This document shows, piece after piece, positions 7,445-13,688 of a stretch of 33,497 nucleotides of DNA. A program made the position numbers and the translations under genes. The notes beneath the pieces were generated by a model that was given only the letters and a program-made list of their open reading frames with translations, did not search any database and was not told where the DNA came from. Each line of letters starts with the position of its first letter. Within the stretch, counting starts at the first letter, position 1. The stretch comes from JAJPXI01 sp045595705 (lineage in GTDB: Bacteria > Bacillota > Clostridia > Oscillospirales > Oscillospiraceae), in assembly GCA_045595705.1 (NCBI GenBank), contig JAZOBA010000035.1:1-33497 (forward strand). Direction: 5' to 3'.

Positions 7445-8530
7445 TTAATTATTCTTGTCAAAGGCGTTGATGAAGTCTGCCAGTTTTTCCACGCCTTCCA
7501 CCGGCATAGCGTTGTAGATGGAGGCGCGCATACCGCCCACCAATCGGTGACCCTTCAGGTTGGTGAAGCCGGCGGCCGTGGCCTCGGCCACAAACTTGGC
7601 GTCCAGTTCTTCGCTGGCCGAGCGGAATGCCACGTTCATGTCGGAGCGGGAACCCTTCTCGGCGGCGCAGGTGAACAGGCGGGAGTTGTCAATGCAGTCA
7701 TACAGCATGGCAGCCTTGCTGCCCTTGATCTTTTCCATGCCTTCCACACCGCCCAGAGACTCCAGATGATCCAGATTGAGACCCAGCATGTAGATGCACC
7801 AGCAGGGGGGTGTGTTGAACATGGACTCCTTTTCGATCATGGTCTGATAGTTCATCATCAAAGGGGTGATGGGCAGTTCGTTGCCCGCCAGATCCTTGCG
7901 GATGATGACCACGGTCAGGCCGGCGGGGGCCATGTTCTTCTGGGCACCGGCGAAGATGATGCCGTACTTGGACACATCAATGGGTCGGGACAGAATGTTG
8001 GAGGACATATCGCACACGATGGGCACGCCATTGGTCTCGGGGACATACTGCCACTCGGTGCCGTAGATGGTGTTGTTGGCGCAGTAGTAGAAGTAACTGG
8101 CCTCGCTGTCCAGTTTCAGTTGATCCTGGGTTGGAATGTAAGTATGGTTGCGGTCGGCACTGGAGGCGGCTACCGAAATCTGGCCGTATTTTTTTGCCTC
8201 TTTGCAGGCGGTGTTGGCAAAGTTGCCGGTGATAGCATAATCGGCCTTGCCGGTCTTGCCGATCAGATTCAGAGGCACCATGGAGAACTGAGTGCTGGCG
8301 CCGCCCTGCAGGAACAGGATTTCGTACTCATCAGGCACGTTGAGCAATTTCTTCAGTTTGGCCCGGGTGTCTTCAAAAATTTTCAGGAAGACCTTGGAAC
8401 GGTGGCTCATCTCCATGACAGACATACCGGAGCCCTGATAATTGGTGATTTCGGAACCGGCACGCTCCAAAATTTCCAGCGGGAGCATGGACGGACCGGC
8501 GGAGAAGTTGTACACACGTTCGTTTGCCAT
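7445..8530 (-). CDS. serC: Phosphoserine aminotransferase
   Basis: SerC transfers the amino group of glutamate to 3-phosphohydroxypyruvate, giving phosphoserine. The 361-residue length fits the family. The sequence opens with NFSAGPSMLP, contains G-G-A-S-T (76-80) for phosphate binding of PLP, and has the Schiff-base lysine K198 in GAQKNMAPAG. A GGAGGAAC ribosome binding site precedes the ATG, and a near-consensus promoter lies upstream. It is the first gene of a serC-serA operon; no serB phosphatase is in the window. Confidence 0.96.
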   Translation of the reverse strand: MANERVYNFSAGPSMLPLEILERAGSEITNYQGSGMSVMEMSHRSKVFLKIFEDTRAKLKKLLNVPDEYEILFLQGGASTQFSMVPLNLIGKTGKADYAITGNFANTACKEAKKYGQISVAASSADRNHTYIPTQDQLKLDSEASYFYYCANNTIYGTEWQYVPETNGVPIVCDMSSNILSRPIDVSKYGIIFAGAQKNMAPAGLTVVIIRKDLAGNELPITPLMMNYQTMIEKESMFNTPPCWCIYMLGLNLDHLESLGGVEGMEKIKGSKAAMLYDCIDNSRLFTCAAEKGSRSDMNVAFRSASEELDAKFVAEATAAGFTNLKGHRLVGGMRASIYNAMPVEGVEKLADFINAFDKNN

Positions 8531-8588
8531 AGGGAGTTCCTCCTTTGGATCAACAGTTTAGCGCGGTAAATTATTGAATTTAATGTAC

Positions 8589-8617
8589 ATTATAAGCGCC
8601 TGTTCCCCAATAGTCAA
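8589..8617 (-). promoter_or_regulatory. Promoter of serC-serA
   Basis: Minus-strand -35 TTGACT (8612-8617), a 17-bp spacer and perfect -10 TATAAT (8589-8594). The leader to the start codon is only about 50 nt, too short for a T-box or other large riboswitch. Confidence 0.75.
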
Positions 8618-8744
8618 TGACAGGAGGCACAAAAAAATGCTCGCATTGCCCTGTTTTCTTTAGTGGAATGGTCTGCGCCGGGGTGTAGGGAAGCGATGAA
8701 GCGAATAAATTGCAAAAGAATTCGATTGCTTTTTACCGTGCCTG

Positions 8745-8776
8745 TGTATAGAATAAACGTATACCGACTGTATAGA
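8745..8776. repeat. Direct repeat upstream of the hydrogenase regulatory block
   Basis: The 8-mer TGTATAGA occurs at 8745-8752 and again at 8769-8776, 24 bp apart, about 25-55 nt before the first DRTGG gene. It may include promoter elements or a regulator site; nothing more can be said. Confidence 0.3.
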
Positions 8777-8799
8777 TAGACAAAACGGGAGGAACCGCC

Positions 8800-9141
8800 A
8801 TGTATTTGTGGGAAGTAAAAGAGATTCTGGAGGCCGAGGTGCTGTTGGGTGAGCGCAATCTGGATCAGGAGATCCATTCGGCCTGCGGCTGTGATTTTAT
8901 GAGCGATGTGTTGGCCTTTGTGAAAAATCAGGCTATGCTGCTGACCGGCATGGTGAATCCCCAGGTCATCCGCACTGCTGAAATGATGGATATGAAGTGC
9001 GTGGTGTTTGTGCGCGGCAAGCAGCCCGATGAGGTTACCCTGCGTCTGGCCGAGGAGCGTAATATTGTCATTATGACCTCACCCAAACGGTTGTATACTG
9101 CCTGCGGACTGCTGTACCATCACGGATTGGCGGGGGAATAA
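8800..9141 (+). CDS. DRTGG-domain protein (first of two)
   Basis: The 113-residue protein is a stand-alone DRTGG domain, named after a motif in related proteins; family members usually have no known catalytic activity and may bind a ligand. The pattern of alternating hydrophobic strands (LLTGMV, CVVFVRG, NIVIMTSP) matches. It follows a GGAGG ribosome binding site and sits 3 nt before an ATPase gene, in a block with a sensory hydrogenase and a second DRTGG protein. As a small partner or ligand-binding module it could carry a redox or nucleotide signal. That role is inference from context only. Confidence 0.75.
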   Translation: MYLWEVKEILEAEVLLGERNLDQEIHSACGCDFMSDVLAFVKNQAMLLTGMVNPQVIRTAEMMDMKCVVFVRGKQPDEVTLRLAEERNIVIMTSPKRLYTACGLLYHHGLAGE

Positions 9142-9144
9142 ATC

Positions 9145-9567
9145 ATGAGCGATAAGCTGGTTCTGAATTATACCGTAGACGGCGGCGACCTGACTCAAGC
9201 CGGTGAGGCATCTTCCAAGATGAAAATGACCCTGCGCAAGCTGGGACTGCCGGCCGAGGCCATTCGCCGTGCGGCTATCTGTATGTACGAAGGTGAAATT
9301 AACATGGTCATCCATGCTGACGGCGGAACTGTGACGGTGGAAGTCGGTCTGGACGAGATTGATCTGACTTTGGCCGATGTAGGTCCCGGAATTCCTGATG
9401 TGGAGCGAGCCATGGCGGAGGGATATACGACTGCCGGAGATGTGGCCCGTGATCTGGGTTTTGGCGCAGGCATGGGTTTGCCAAATATGAAGCGTTATTC
9501 CGACGAAATGACGGTGGAGAGCAACGTAGGCGTTGGTACCACTGTGCGGATGAAAATCCGCATCTGA
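9145..9567 (+). CDS. RsbT/RsbW-like ATP-binding protein (serine kinase or anti-sigma type)
   Basis: The 140-residue protein is a lone GHKL ATPase domain. The N box is YEGEINMVIHA, G1 is DVGPGIPD and G2 is GFGAGMGLPNMK, the last a good match to the ATP lid of RsbT/SpoIIAB-like proteins. There is no dimerisation or histidine phosphotransfer domain, so it is not a classical sensor kinase. The size matches switch-type serine kinases. It lies between a DRTGG gene and the HydS gene, which suggests that it transmits the signal sensed by HydS to a protein partner. No STAS-domain antagonist is visible in the window. Confidence 0.82.
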   Translation: MSDKLVLNYTVDGGDLTQAGEASSKMKMTLRKLGLPAEAIRRAAICMYEGEINMVIHADGGTVTVEVGLDEIDLTLADVGPGIPDVERAMAEGYTTAGDVARDLGFGAGMGLPNMKRYSDEMTVESNVGVGTTVRMKIRI

Positions 9568-9628
9568 TCTGTTTGCGTGTCCCTGTACCGTTATCCCGTG
9601 TGGATGAGGGCAGGGGAAGGAGGAAACC

Positions 9629-10972
9629 ATGAAACATTCGGTTATCGTGGAATATAAGCGGTGCAGGGGCTGCACCACCTGTATCAAATCCTGCCCCACC
9701 GAGGCCATTCGTGTGCGCCACGGGAAGGCCACCATTCTGGCTGACCGCTGCATTGACTGCGGCACCTGCATGCAGGTGTGTCCCCACCACGCGGTGCGTG
9801 CTGTCCCTGACCGGTTTGAGGCATTGCATAAGTATGACTATCGAATTGCGCTGCCTGATCCCGCCCTGTACGGTCAGTTTCAGAATCTGGATGATGTCAA
9901 CATTGTCCTGAACGGTCTGCTGGAGGTGGGTTTCGATGGGGTCTACGAGGTAGCCAAGGCTGCCGAGTATCTTACCGATGCGGTGCACGATCAGGATTTG
10001 ACCAGTGAACCTGCCGCGATGCCACGTATCTCTTCGGCCTGTCCTACGGTGCTCCGGCTGATTTGTATGCGCTTCCCCAAGCTGATTGCCAACATCCAGA
10101 ATTCCATTGCTCCCATGGAGCTGGCTGCCATTCTGGCCCGGAAGGAAGCGGTGGAGAAAACCGGTCTGCCCCCCGAGCGGATCGGTGTGTTCGGAATTGT
10201 ACCTTGTCCGTCCCGGGTGACGGCAGCTCACACTCCGGTGGCCCTGCAGCAGCCGGTGCTGAACGGTGCCTTTGCCATTCGCGATGTGTATCGCCAGCTG
10301 CTCACCCCCATGAAGGAACTGCAGGAACTGCGTCCCTTGTCCTCGTCCGGCCTGACCGGTGTGGGCTGGGCCTTCTGCGGCGGCGAGGCCGAGGCTCGTC
10401 AAGGTCAGAACTACCTGGCGGTGGATGGCATCGAAAATGTCATCCGTATGTTGGAGGAAATCGAGGATGGCCGCCTGTCCGATGTAGACTTTATCGAACT
10501 CAACGCCTGTGTGGAGGGCTGCGTGGGAGGCTGCCTGACGGTGGAAAACCCCTTTGCTGCTCATATGCGCCTTAAGAAACTCATGCGGGATGTGCCCGAT
10601 TGCGGTAACCGTTTTGCTGATTTGGACATACCGGCTGAAACCCTGAAGGCAGATAAGGAACTGGAATATGTCCCCGCTCTGTTGCTGGATACCGACCGAG
10701 GGGCAGCCATGAAAAAGATGATGCAGATCGAAGCGCTGGAAGAACAGCTGCCCGGCCTTTGCTGCGGTTCCTGCGGCGCCCCTTCCTGCCGTGCCTTTGC
10801 CGAAGACGTGGTTCTGGGCCGTGCCAGCGAGGAGGACTGCATTTTCAAGGTGCGCGAGCGCATGCAGCGCATGACCGGCCGCAGTGATGCCGACGAATAC
10901 CTGCCTGCACCCTTCCGCCAGCAGAGACTGCAACCCAACGAAAAGGTGTTGGAGGTGCATTCTCTGCGCTGA
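9629..10972 (+). CDS. HydS-type putative sensory [FeFe] hydrogenase
   Basis: The 447-residue protein has two N-terminal [4Fe-4S] ferredoxin motifs (Cys 12, 15, 18, 22 and 41, 44, 47, 51), then a hydrogenase large-subunit domain, then a C-terminal [4Fe-4S] motif C379-x2-C382-x4-C387-x16-C404. The H-cluster motifs are present but altered. L1 is SSACPT (135-140), with Ala where catalytic enzymes have the proton-relay Cys; L2 is PCPSR (192-196); L3 is E290-x3-C294-x3-C298-x3-C302. Cluster cysteines are thus kept while proton-transfer residues are lost. As I recall, this pattern was described for the Thermotoga maritima HydS, proposed to sense rather than turn over H2. It is flanked by regulatory-type genes and lies upstream of hydABC. 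Confidence 0.87.
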   Translation: MKHSVIVEYKRCRGCTTCIKSCPTEAIRVRHGKATILADRCIDCGTCMQVCPHHAVRAVPDRFEALHKYDYRIALPDPALYGQFQNLDDVNIVLNGLLEVGFDGVYEVAKAAEYLTDAVHDQDLTSEPAAMPRISSACPTVLRLICMRFPKLIANIQNSIAPMELAAILARKEAVEKTGLPPERIGVFGIVPCPSRVTAAHTPVALQQPVLNGAFAIRDVYRQLLTPMKELQELRPLSSSGLTGVGWAFCGGEAEARQGQNYLAVDGIENVIRMLEEIEDGRLSDVDFIELNACVEGCVGGCLTVENPFAAHMRLKKLMRDVPDCGNRFADLDIPAETLKADKELEYVPALLLDTDRGAAMKKMMQIEALEEQLPGLCCGSCGAPSCRAFAEDVVLGRASEEDCIFKVRERMQRMTGRSDADEYLPAPFRQQRLQPNEKVLEVHSLR

Positions 10973-11050
10973 AAATGTGAAAAATTTCCAACAAAGAATG
11001 CTGTGGGATTCCAAACGGAATGCCAATCCATATGAAACGGAGTTTTTGTT

Positions 11051-11377
11051 ATGACCGTATCCGAACTTGTCAACAAACTGTCTCTGGAAGTTATCGCCCT
11101 GCCCGACCCCGACCGCCCGATTTCCGGCGGCTATGTGGGTGATTTGCTGTCCTGGGTCATGGGCCGCGCTCAGGCCGACGAGGCGTGGATCACGATCATG
11201 TCCAATCAAAATGTGGCTGCCGTAGCCGCGCTGGTAGATGTGTCCTGCGTCATTTTTGCCGAAGGCGTCAAGCCTGACCCCGATTTGCTGAAAAAGGCCG
11301 AACTGCAGGGCATCAACTTGCTGGCTACCGAGTGCAGTTCCTTCCGCGCGGCGGTGGAACTGGGCGGTGTGCTGTAA
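11051..11377 (+). CDS. DRTGG-domain protein (second of two)
   Basis: The 108-residue protein is another single DRTGG-like domain. It resembles the first copy in length and fold pattern (WITIMSN, CVIFAEGVKP, GINLLATECSSF) but is clearly diverged from it. The ATG follows a purine-rich GGAG. It begins 78 nt after the HydS gene and is 3 nt from the PHP gene, with which it is surely cotranscribed. Two diverged copies in one block suggest either a heteromer or sensing of two ligands. Confidence 0.72.
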   Translation: MTVSELVNKLSLEVIALPDPDRPISGGYVGDLLSWVMGRAQADEAWITIMSNQNVAAVAALVDVSCVIFAEGVKPDPDLLKKAELQGINLLATECSSFRAAVELGGVL

Positions 11378-11380
11378 AGA

Positions 11381-12100
11381 ATGGCCATGAAACTTTCCTT
11401 CGACTTGCATCTTCATTCCTGCTTATCACCCTGCGGGGATGAGGAGATGACCCCTGCTAATATTGCCGGCATGTGCGCTTTGGCGGGACTGGATGTGGTG
11501 GCGCTGACCGACCACAACTCCTGTGGGAACAGTGTTGCCTTTGCGCAGGCAGCCCACAAGCGTGGGTTGCTGGCCGTTCCGGGCATGGAACTGTGCACCC
11601 GGGAGGAGGTCCACGTGGTCTGCCTGTTTTCCACGCTGGAGCAGGCGCTGGCCTTCTCGTCCTATGTGGGCAGCAAACTGCCGCCCATACCCAATAGGCC
11701 CCACATTTTTGGTTCCCAGATTCGTATGGACAGCGAGGATACCGTGTTGGGCGAAGAGACTCTCTTGCTGGCGGGTGCTGCCGACATTGGATTGTATGAA
11801 ATTCCCAAATTGATGGAAGAATATGGCGGTCTTGCATTTCCTGCTCATATTGATCGGAAATCCAACTCGCTGCTGTCTCAGTTGGGCTTGTGGACAACTG
11901 ATCTGGATTTTCCTTTGGCTGAGGTGACTCGTTACTGTCCGAGTGACCTGTTCGAACGCAAGGATTTGCAAGGATTGCGGCATATTTCGGCCAGTGATGC
12001 CCATGATTTGACCCAAATTTTTGACGCCAACCAATATATGGAACTGCCAGAAAAAACCATCCACGCTGTCTTGAACTGGCTGAAAAACCAGCCTATATGA
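11381..12100 (+). CDS. PHP-domain phosphoesterase
   Basis: PHP proteins are metal-dependent phosphoesterases. This 239-residue protein shows the expected metal ligands: H10-x-H12 in DLHLHS, D44-H45 in ALTDHNS, E70 in PGMEL, a later His in FPAHIDRKS and a final D-x-H in SASDAHD. It is a stand-alone PHP protein, not joined to a DNA polymerase. A second start, ATG at 11387, would remove two residues; both lack a strong ribosome binding site, so translation is probably coupled to the DRTGG gene 3 nt upstream. In a block with an RsbT-like kinase it could be the opposing phosphatase or degrade a signal nucleotide; this is inference. Confidence 0.88.
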   Translation: MAMKLSFDLHLHSCLSPCGDEEMTPANIAGMCALAGLDVVALTDHNSCGNSVAFAQAAHKRGLLAVPGMELCTREEVHVVCLFSTLEQALAFSSYVGSKLPPIPNRPHIFGSQIRMDSEDTVLGEETLLLAGAADIGLYEIPKLMEEYGGLAFPAHIDRKSNSLLSQLGLWTTDLDFPLAEVTRYCPSDLFERKDLQGLRHISASDAHDLTQIFDANQYMELPEKTIHAVLNWLKNQPI

Positions 12101-12121
12101 CATTTTATACAAAAATGCAAG

Positions 12122-12158
12122 AGCCATGAAATTTAATTTCATGGCTTTGTAATTATTT
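12122..12158 (+). terminator. Terminator between the regulatory and catalytic hydrogenase blocks
   Basis: A perfect 11-bp stem (12122-12132 with 12136-12146) with a 3-nt loop is followed by a T-rich tail. It ends the first block 22 nt after the PHP stop. Confidence 0.75.
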
Positions 12159-12184
12159 TCATTTCCTTTCCGATGTGATAAAAT
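12156..12184 (+). promoter_or_regulatory. Promoter candidate for the hydCBA operon
   Basis: A -35-like TTTTCA (12156-12161) and a 17-bp spacer precede an extended -10, TG at 12176-12177 and TAAAAT at 12179-12184. The leader to hydC is about 45 nt. Confidence 0.45.
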
Positions 12185-12193
12185 ATTTTCACA
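12174..12193. promoter_or_regulatory. Inverted repeat overlapping the hydC -10 box
   Basis: TGTGA and TCACA half-sites are separated by 10 bp of A/T, directly over the -10 box, and 16 of 20 positions are symmetrical. The half-sites resemble those of Rex (NADH-sensing) or Crp/Fnr proteins, but both families normally use a spacing of 6, so the identity of the regulator is open. The position fits a repressor. Confidence 0.4.
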
Positions 12194-12234
12194 AAGATGA
12201 AACTGTGACCATATAGCCCAAAGGAGGAAACCAT

Positions 12235-12729
12235 ATGCCAAATTGCAAAAGTGTTGTCCCGTATAGCGGTACTCCCGAGCAGGAAGAAAAACTGCGGCAG
12301 GTTATTGCGCAGTACAAGGGTCAGCCCGGTGCCACCATGCCTGTGTTGCAGGCCGCTCAGGAGATTTTCGGTTATCTGCCTGAGGAGGTGCAGATCATTG
12401 TGGCGGAGGGATTGGAAATCCCGTTGTCCGAGGTATACGGCGTGGCTACCTTCTACGCCCAGTTTACCCTGAATCCCAAGGGGAAATACCGGATCAGCAT
12501 CTGCTTGGGCACCGCCTGCTACGTCAAGGGCGCTGCCGATGTGCTTGCGGCCGTGGAGAAAAAACTGGGCATCAAGACGGGCTCTATCACCCCCGACGGC
12601 AAGTTTTCGCTGGATGCCTGCCGCTGCATCGGTGCCTGCGGTCTGGCCCCGGTCATGATGATCAATGAGGACGTGTACGGCCGCCTGACCCCCGACAAGG
12701 TGGGTCCTATTTTGGATAAGTACGTATGA
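12235..12729 (+). CDS. hydC: NADH-linked [FeFe] hydrogenase subunit HydC (NuoE-like)
   Basis: The 164-residue protein is a thioredoxin-like [2Fe-2S] NuoE-family subunit. The four ligands are spaced C90-x4-C95 and C131-x3-C135, and an N-terminal helical domain (about 15-75) contains the typical YGVATFYAQF segment. In trimeric bifurcating hydrogenases this subunit sits on HydB and takes part in electron flow between NADH, ferredoxin and the H-cluster. It is the first gene of the operon after a new promoter, with an AAAGGAGG ribosome binding site, and overlaps the next gene by four bases (ATGA). Confidence 0.94.
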   Translation: MPNCKSVVPYSGTPEQEEKLRQVIAQYKGQPGATMPVLQAAQEIFGYLPEEVQIIVAEGLEIPLSEVYGVATFYAQFTLNPKGKYRISICLGTACYVKGAADVLAAVEKKLGIKTGSITPDGKFSLDACRCIGACGLAPVMMINEDVYGRLTPDKVGPILDKYV

Positions 12730-13271
12730 TGAGGGAGCTGTCACTTCATTTGCTGGATGTGGCACGCAATTCGGTGACCGCCGGTGCCCGGCGTATTGAT
12801 CTGGTGCTGGAAGAGGAGGAGACCGGGGTGTGCCGGATGGTCATTACCGATGATGGCTGCGGCATGTCACCGGAGTTTCTGGCCAGTGTAACCGATCCAT
12901 TTACCACCACCCGCACCACCCGCAAGGTAGGTCTGGGTCTGGCTTTGCTGCGCATGACGGCAGAGCAGACCGGCGGGTCCCTGCATATCGAAAGTCAGCA
13001 GGGTGTAGGCACCACGGTGACTGCCCTGTTTCACACAAGCCACATCGACTGTCCTCCGTTGGGCGATCTCAGCGGCTCGGTGGCCCTGCTGATTCAGGGT
13101 GCCCCCCATGTGGAGTGGACGTGGTGCCGCATTACCCCAAAGGGTTCCTATGAGCTGGATACCCGTCAGCTGCGGGAAATTCTGGGGGATGATGTGCCCC
13201 TGAGCGAGCCCTCGGTTGCCCTGTGGATCGGAGAATATCTGCAGGAGCAGGAAGAATCCATTCGTGTATAA
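12726..13271 (+). CDS. HATPase-only histidine-kinase-like protein
   Basis: The 181-residue protein begins almost directly with a GHKL ATPase domain: N box LLDVARNSVTAG, G1 TDDGCGM, an F box around DPFTTTR and G2 KVGLGLALL. It therefore looks like a sensor kinase that has lost its sensor, dimerisation and phosphoacceptor-His parts. The C-terminal 70 residues are not recognisable. It starts inside the hydC stop codon (ATGA overlap), so its synthesis is translationally tied to the hydrogenase subunit. It may modify or regulate the complex; no response regulator is nearby. Confidence 0.82.
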   Translation: MMRELSLHLLDVARNSVTAGARRIDLVLEEEETGVCRMVITDDGCGMSPEFLASVTDPFTTTRTTRKVGLGLALLRMTAEQTGGSLHIESQQGVGTTVTALFHTSHIDCPPLGDLSGSVALLIQGAPHVEWTWCRITPKGSYELDTRQLREILGDDVPLSEPSVALWIGEYLQEQEESIRV

Positions 13272-13303
13272 CTGCTTACCATTTATTAAGGAGTGAAATT
13301 CCT

Positions 13304-13672
13304 ATGAAGAGTCTGGCAGAACTTCAGGCCATCCGTGATCGGGTGAAAAAACAGCTGGAGATCCGTGATAATGACGATGACAACATCCGTGTGGTAGTGG
13401 GTATGGCCACCTGTGGTATCGCCGCCGGCGCCCGCCCCGTGCTCAACGCATTTTTGGAAGAGGTTGCAAAGCGCAACCTGGAAAACGTGACAGTGACTCA
13501 GACCGGCTGCATCGGTGTGTGCCGTCTGGAACCCATTGTGGAGGTGTACGTGCCCGGGCAGGAAAAGGTCACCTATGTGAAGCTGACTGCCGACATGGTG
13601 CCCAAGATCGTCAGCGAACACCTGGTCAACCAGCGTGTGGTCGGCGAATACACCATCGGCGCCGCTGAATAA
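13304..13672 (+). CDS. Three-Cys (2Fe-2S) ferredoxin-like protein
   Basis: The start is the ATG at 13304 with an AAGGAG ribosome binding site; a longer frame from 13223 would overlap the previous gene. The 122-residue protein has the thioredoxin-like ferredoxin fold also seen at the N terminus of HydB. Only three cysteines exist: C37 (MATCGIAAG), C69 and C73 (TGCIGVCRLEP). The second of the four usual ligands is Gly42. I recall similar MATCGIAAGA proteins in many clostridial hydrogenase operons, so this is probably a family trait rather than damage. It could carry a [2Fe-2S] cluster with a non-Cys ligand, or serve as a structural or electron-transfer partner of HydB. Confidence 0.82.
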   Translation: MKSLAELQAIRDRVKKQLEIRDNDDDNIRVVVGMATCGIAAGARPVLNAFLEEVAKRNLENVTVTQTGCIGVCRLEPIVEVYVPGQEKVTYVKLTADMVPKIVSEHLVNQRVVGEYTIGAAE

Positions 13673-13688
13673 GGAGGGGGAGAAGAGC

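Noticed and set aside
8531..8799. T-box or serine riboswitch upstream of serC
   Set aside because: The near-consensus promoter leaves a leader of about 50 nt, and no T-box motif is visible. An 87-codon minus frame in the same area starts inside the DRTGG gene and is not supported.
9308..11416. 702-codon minus-strand frame opposite the HydS gene
   Set aside because: It lies antisense to HydS and its neighbours, which have clear cysteine motifs and spaced ribosome binding sites.
12174..12193. Canonical Rex operator
   Set aside because: The half-site spacing is 10 bp instead of 6, so I list only an unidentified inverted repeat.
13223..13303. Upstream starts for the three-Cys protein and, at 13635, for hydB
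   Set aside because: Both would overlap preceding genes; internal ATGs at 13304 and 13689 have better ribosome binding sites and match the family N termini.
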